Assembly: GCA_900542145.1 (NCBI GenBank)
Contig: UQMF01000008.1
Location: forward strand, 1-64,000
DNA length: 64,000 bases
Direction: 5' to 3'
Source of the DNA: an uncultured Oscillospiraceae bacterium
GTDB taxonomy: Bacteria > Bacillota > Clostridia > Oscillospirales > Ruminococcaceae
Below are positions 60,947 through 64,000 of this stretch, one piece after another. Both the position numbers and the translations under genes were made by a program. Within the stretch, counting starts at the first letter, position 1. Each line of letters begins with the position of its first letter. A model generated the notes under the pieces. The model made no database searches. It was given only the letters and a program-made list of their open reading frames with translations, and was not told where the DNA came from.

Positions 60947-61641
60947 CGGAGCGTATTTATTTTGCGGAGCAGATTTCTGGGCTTCCGGCGCAGGGAATCG
61001 AGCCGAATAAGATACGGGCGCTGTTCCTTGCCTACGGCGGCGAGTACGATTTCTGCCGGTTCTTCCGACAGGGGAGTACGTTCCTGGCGGCGCTGGACGG
61101 CTCCTTCGTAATTGCGGAGCAGCCCGGCGCGGATATCGAGGAACTGGCGCAGTTCCTGGCGCTGCACGGGTTCATGGACATCTTCTGTTCGGAGGATATG
61201 GGACAGGCGCTGATTCCGCTGCTGTCCGCGGATTTCACCCCGGTCAACCTGATGGAATACGTCGGCGGAAAGGGTGGAGCGCTCCCTGGGGACTGCTCCC
61301 CGTCTGACGCCTGGCGCATTATCGGCAGCCGATTTGAAATCTATTTCGAGCCGTGGTATCTGGATATGTCCCACCGGGTGCGGCACGGTATCTCACGGTG
61401 TATTTCCAACGGGAGGGCGGCGCTGGTGATACAGCATGAGCTCAACGGGGAAGCGCTGATATCCCAGGTAAGCGTGCTGGCTGAATACGAACGGCAGGGG
61501 ATCGCCGGAGCGCTCCTGCGGCAGGTCAGCGCGGCGATTCCGGGGAAGGTGCAGGTAGTCTGCGAGGATTCCCTGTGCGCATTCTACGAGCGATGCGGAT
61601 TCCGCCGCGTTTCCAAAAAGTATGTCGCAGTGGCGCGGTAG
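60943..61641 (+). CDS. GNAT-family acetyltransferase
   Basis: The 232-aa protein ends in a GNAT domain (about residues 140-230): VSVLAEYERQGIAGALL is the acetyl-CoA binding loop, and the late FYERCGFRRVSKKY segment is typical. The first 130 residues are a less known domain, perhaps a second degenerate GNAT lobe. The start is GTG 60943, overlapping the peptidase stop as GTGA. Substrate unknown. Confidence 0.8.
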   Translation: MTERIYFAEQISGLPAQGIEPNKIRALFLAYGGEYDFCRFFRQGSTFLAALDGSFVIAEQPGADIEELAQFLALHGFMDIFCSEDMGQALIPLLSADFTPVNLMEYVGGKGGALPGDCSPSDAWRIIGSRFEIYFEPWYLDMSHRVRHGISRCISNGRAALVIQHELNGEALISQVSVLAEYERQGIAGALLRQVSAAIPGKVQVVCEDSLCAFYERCGFRRVSKKYVAVAR

Positions 61642-61666
61642 TTTCGGCATATTGCATATAGAAATA

Positions 61667-61713
61667 CCTCCGTATTTGTGTTATAATTACAAACGTATAA
61701 TACAAAACGGAGG
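61667..61713 (+). promoter_or_regulatory. Inverted repeat covering the MATE gene ribosome site
   Basis: CCTCCGTATTTGT (61667-61679) is largely complementary to ACAAAACGGAGG (61702-61713), the second arm containing the GGAGG of the MATE gene. TATAAT occurs at 61682-61687 and 61696-61701 inside it. It may be an operator or, if transcribed from upstream, an RNA structure hiding the ribosome site. Confidence 0.4.
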
Positions 61714-61719
61714 ATTTTT

Positions 61720-63075
61720 ATGAGCACAGCAAGCGACTTCACTGAGGGGCGGATATTCCCCAAACTGATAAAGTTCATGCTGCCGATTCTTGGCGCGCTG
61801 GTACTCCAGGCGATGTACGGCGCGGTGGATATCCTGGTGGTCGGGCAGTTCGGCACCAGCGAGGGTATCTCGGCGGTTTCCACCGGAAGCAACCTGGTCA
61901 ACATGGTGACATTCACCGCCGCCGGATTCACCATGGGTGTGACGATTCTCATGGGGCGGTACATCGGCGAAAAGCGCCAGGACAGGCTCGGCAGGGTCAT
62001 CGGCGGAGCGATATGCTTCTTCCTGGTGCTGAGCCTTGTCATTACTGCGGTTATGCTGATTTTCGCGCGGCAGCTGGCGCAGCTGATGCAGGCGCCGGCG
62101 GAAGCGCTGGATTCCACGGTCACATATGTGATGATATGCGGCGGCGGAATACTGTTCATCATGGCGTATAACTTCATCAGCAGTATTTTCCGCGGACTGG
62201 GTAACTCCAAACTGCCGCTGATATTCGTTGGAATCGCGTGCGCCGTGAATGTTGTCGGCGACCTGCTTTTCGTGGCGGTATTCAGAATGAACGTCGCCGG
62301 AGCCGCTCTCGCCACAGTCATGGCGCAGGCGGTCAGCGTGGTGCTTTCCATTCTGATAATCCGGAAGCAGAAGCTGCCCTTCACGCTGAAAAGGGAGGAT
62401 ATCCGCTTCAACGAGGAGGTTCCCAGAATAATTAAAGTGGGCGCTCCAATCGCCGTCCAGGAGCTCCTGACGCAGCTTTCTTTCCTTGCGTTGTGCGCGT
62501 TCATCAATAAGCTGGGTATCGCGCAGTCCTCGGGATACGGCGTTGCCAACAAGCTGGTGGCGTTCATCATGCTGGTGCCGTCCTCGCTCATGCAGTCGCT
62601 GGCGAGCTTCGTTGCGCAGAATTTCGGCGCAGGGAAGGAAAAGCGAGCCCGTCAGACCATGCTCTGCGGCATGGCTATCGGCTGCGCGGTTGGAGTTGTG
62701 ATCTCCCTGCTGGCGGTTTTTGCCGGGGATTACATGTCCATGATATTCACGCCGGAGCCTGCATACATCGAGCAGTCCGCGGCGTACCTTCTGGGATTCT
62801 CCCTTGAGCCCATCGTCACGAGTATCCTGTTCAGCTTCATCGGCTACTTCAACGGACACAGTCAGACGCTTTTCGTCATGATCCAGGGACTTTCGCAGAC
62901 ATTTCTGGTTCGGCTGCCGATGTCCTATATCATGAGTATCCAGCCGGACGCCAGCCTTACGATGATCGGACTTGCGGCGCCCTCCGCGACTATCTTCGGC
63001 ATAATACTGAACCTGGTGTATTTCATCTGGTATTCTAAGAAGCTGCGCCGCACGCAGCCGGAACTGGAGCACTGA
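61720..63075 (+). CDS. MATE-family efflux transporter
   Basis: The 451-aa protein has about twelve membrane spans in two similar halves, as in MATE exporters (FTEGRIFPKLIKFMLPILGA start, MYGAVDILVVGQFG, and NKLVAFIMLVPSSLMQSLASF in the second half). Such pumps move drugs or metabolites out using sodium or protons. CGGAGG stands before ATG 61720. It is followed after one base by the NUDIX gene. Confidence 0.92.
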   Translation: MSTASDFTEGRIFPKLIKFMLPILGALVLQAMYGAVDILVVGQFGTSEGISAVSTGSNLVNMVTFTAAGFTMGVTILMGRYIGEKRQDRLGRVIGGAICFFLVLSLVITAVMLIFARQLAQLMQAPAEALDSTVTYVMICGGGILFIMAYNFISSIFRGLGNSKLPLIFVGIACAVNVVGDLLFVAVFRMNVAGAALATVMAQAVSVVLSILIIRKQKLPFTLKREDIRFNEEVPRIIKVGAPIAVQELLTQLSFLALCAFINKLGIAQSSGYGVANKLVAFIMLVPSSLMQSLASFVAQNFGAGKEKRARQTMLCGMAIGCAVGVVISLLAVFAGDYMSMIFTPEPAYIEQSAAYLLGFSLEPIVTSILFSFIGYFNGHSQTLFVMIQGLSQTFLVRLPMSYIMSIQPDASLTMIGLAAPSATIFGIILNLVYFIWYSKKLRRTQPELEH

Positions 63076-63076
63076 C

Positions 63077-63532
63077 ATGGAAAACGGAAACACTAACTGG
63101 AGCCAGTCCGTCACGGCGGTCGTGATAAGGGACGGCAAGGTACTTCTCGCCCGGCACACCTACGGACCCGGTAAGGGTCTGCTGATAGTCCCGGGAGGGT
63201 ACCTGAATTACGGCGAAATGCCGCAGGAAGCCATCGTCCGGGAATACCTCGAGGAAACCGGAGTACTTATCCGCCCCGGTGAGCTGATCGGAATGCGTTT
63301 CAATACCAAGGACTGGTACGCGGCATTCCGGGCGGAGTACGTTTCCGGGGAGCCGCGCTCCGACCACGACGAAAACAGCGAAGCGCTGTGGGTGGACATA
63401 ACCGAGGCGCTCACCCGGGAGGACGTCCCCGACCTCACCAAAAAGCTCATAGAGTGCGCCGCCGGACGTGGATTCAGCGAGATCCCCTATTCCGGACGAA
63501 CGCCGCCCTACCAGCTTTTCGGGGCAGAATAG
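63077..63532 (+). CDS. NUDIX hydrolase
   Basis: A 151-aa NUDIX protein. The Nudix box lies at about residues 40-63: GGYLNYGE, then REYLEETGV seven residues on, with the metal-binding glutamates present. It splits nucleoside diphosphate-linked compounds such as oxidised nucleotides or ADP-ribose; the target cannot be told. It begins one base after the MATE stop and is followed by a terminator. Confidence 0.9.
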   Translation: MENGNTNWSQSVTAVVIRDGKVLLARHTYGPGKGLLIVPGGYLNYGEMPQEAIVREYLEETGVLIRPGELIGMRFNTKDWYAAFRAEYVSGEPRSDHDENSEALWVDITEALTREDVPDLTKKLIECAAGRGFSEIPYSGRTPPYQLFGAE

Positions 63533-63542
63533 AATCACAAAT

Positions 63543-63572
63543 TCCGGTGCTTTCTGGCGCCGGATTTTTTTT
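63543..63572 (+). terminator. Terminator after the NUDIX gene
   Basis: TCCGGTGC (63543-63550) pairs with GCGCCGGA (63557-63564), one wobble pair, and eight T follow. Confidence 0.9.
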
Positions 63573-63583
63573 GCAAAAACCCC

Positions 63584-63612
63584 TTGACAAATCAGGTCTA
63601 TTGTGATAGACT
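63584..63612 (+). promoter_or_regulatory. Promoter of the BlaI-type repressor gene
   Basis: TTGACA (63584-63589) and TAGACT (63607-63612), 17 bases apart. The -10 box lies inside the first operator. Confidence 0.8.
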
Positions 63613-63614
63613 AG
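63594..63614 (+). promoter_or_regulatory. Operator 1, AGGTCTA-N6-TAGACTAG
   Basis: An inverted repeat (TCTA and TAGA arms) covering the -10 box. The same arms recur in operator 2. Confidence 0.8.
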
Positions 63615-63625
63615 AATCAGAAACA

Positions 63626-63646
63626 AGGTCTACAGCAATAGACTAG
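63626..63646 (+). promoter_or_regulatory. Operator 2, AGGTCTA-N6-TAGACTAG
   Basis: Identical arms to operator 1 with a different six-base centre, 32 bases away centre to centre, about three helical turns, so two repressor dimers would bind on one face. Confidence 0.8.
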
Positions 63647-63663
63647 CAGAAAGGAAGATGAGT

Positions 63664-64000
63664 ATGGAGCCTGTAAAGAAGCTGCCGGACAGCGAAATGA
63701 AGCTGATGGAGCTTATCTGGGACAGCGAGCCGGTGCGCTCCGGGGAGCTGGTGTCGATGTCGCTGGAGAAGCACGGCTGGAAGAAATCCACCGTGTACAC
63801 TATCCTGAAGAAGTTGGTGAACAAGGGATTCGCCATCAACGAGGATTCGGTGATTACATCTACGCGCCCCCGGGAGGAGGTGCTCTCCGACCGCTCCGAG
63901 GAGGAGATCGAGCGGAGTTACGGCGGTTCGCTGCCGATGTTCCTGACGGCGTTCCTGAGCCGGGAGAAGCTGACGAAAAAGGAAGCGGAGGAGCTTAAGA
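63664..64000 (+). CDS. BlaI/MecI/CopY-family repressor, partial
   Basis: The gene runs off the right edge; 112 codons are visible. The winged helix lies at about residues 1-75 (LPDSEMKLMELIWDSEPV, KKSTVYTILKKLVNKGF), and the following helical region is where related repressors dimerise and are cut by a BlaR1-type protease. ATG 63664 fits AAAGGAAG at 63650-63657 better than ATG 63658. Self-regulation through the two operators is very likely. A BlaR1-type sensor gene is expected next, outside the window. Confidence 0.92.
   Translation, partial: MEPVKKLPDSEMKLMELIWDSEPVRSGELVSMSLEKHGWKKSTVYTILKKLVNKGFAINEDSVITSTRPREEVLSDRSEEEIERSYGGSLPMFLTAFLSREKLTKKEAEELK

Noticed and set aside
1..64000. CRISPR array
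   Set aside because: No series of regularly spaced direct repeats was seen anywhere in the window.

Overview
The window looks like a chromosome segment of a Gram-positive anaerobe of the Clostridia, most likely a Ruminococcus-type member of the Oscillospiraceae. Signs are strong AGGAGG-type ribosome binding sites, TTGACA/TATAAT promoters, a lipoprotein GH5 cellulase, GH2 and GH27 glycosidases, a three-gene serine recombinase module, and a purine operon that replaces bifunctional PurH with a separate formyltransferase plus an archaeal-type PurO. No species can be named from the sequence alone.

Region 1 (1-15.3 kb) is the right part of a decaying prophage. It runs from head genes (end of a probable portal, ClpP-like prohead protease, HK97 capsid, connector, head closure) to a gp10-type gene fused to the last part of a tape measure gene, two fragments of tail or baseplate genes, holin and GH25 lysozyme. 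A HEPN-type abortive infection gene with its own promoter and terminator follows. Then come replication genes (DUF2800 nuclease, DUF2815 ssDNA-binding protein, family A polymerase) and three serine recombinase genes. At least two internal deletions remove most of the tail module.

Region 2 (15.4-20.2 kb) is an AT-richer accessory block on the minus strand: a sigma-70-like gene broken by a -1 frameshift, a WYL-domain regulator, an unrecognised 186-aa protein, a small interrupted frame and two PPP-type metallophosphoesterases. A possible decayed gene lies just downstream of the 23S rRNA methyltransferase gene.

Region 3 (20.2-35.4 kb) holds an RlmD/RumA-type RNA methyltransferase, a small XRE regulator, a GH2 enzyme, a heterodimeric ABC exporter with a divergent LysR regulator, a secreted GH5 cellulase with a cre-like site at its promoter, a hybrid histidine kinase with receiver and Hpt domains, a SpoU-type RNA methyltransferase and an AraC regulator.

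Region 4 (35.5-46.3 kb) is a purine operon read on the minus strand: purE, purC, a purF-like paralogue, purF, purM, a possible small gene, purN, a methyltransferase, purO-like, purH formyltransferase domain, guaA. Its roughly 190-nt leader ends in an intrinsic terminator directly in front of purE, which suggests transcription attenuation.

Region 5 (46.3-49.7 kb) has an HD phosphohydrolase, a GH27 alpha-galactosidase, tRNA-Ser(CGA) and a Gfo/Idh/MocA oxidoreductase. Region 6 (49.7-57.8 kb) is the arginine operon argG-argH-argC-argJ-argB-argD-argF, which takes glutamate to arginine apart from carbamoyl phosphate synthesis. Region 7 (57.9-64 kb) starts divergently from argG with an XRE/ImmA-type regulator-protease pair, followed by two M42 aminopeptidases, a GNAT acetyltransferase, a MATE exporter, a NUDIX hydrolase and the start of a BlaI/MecI repressor gene preceded by two matching operators.
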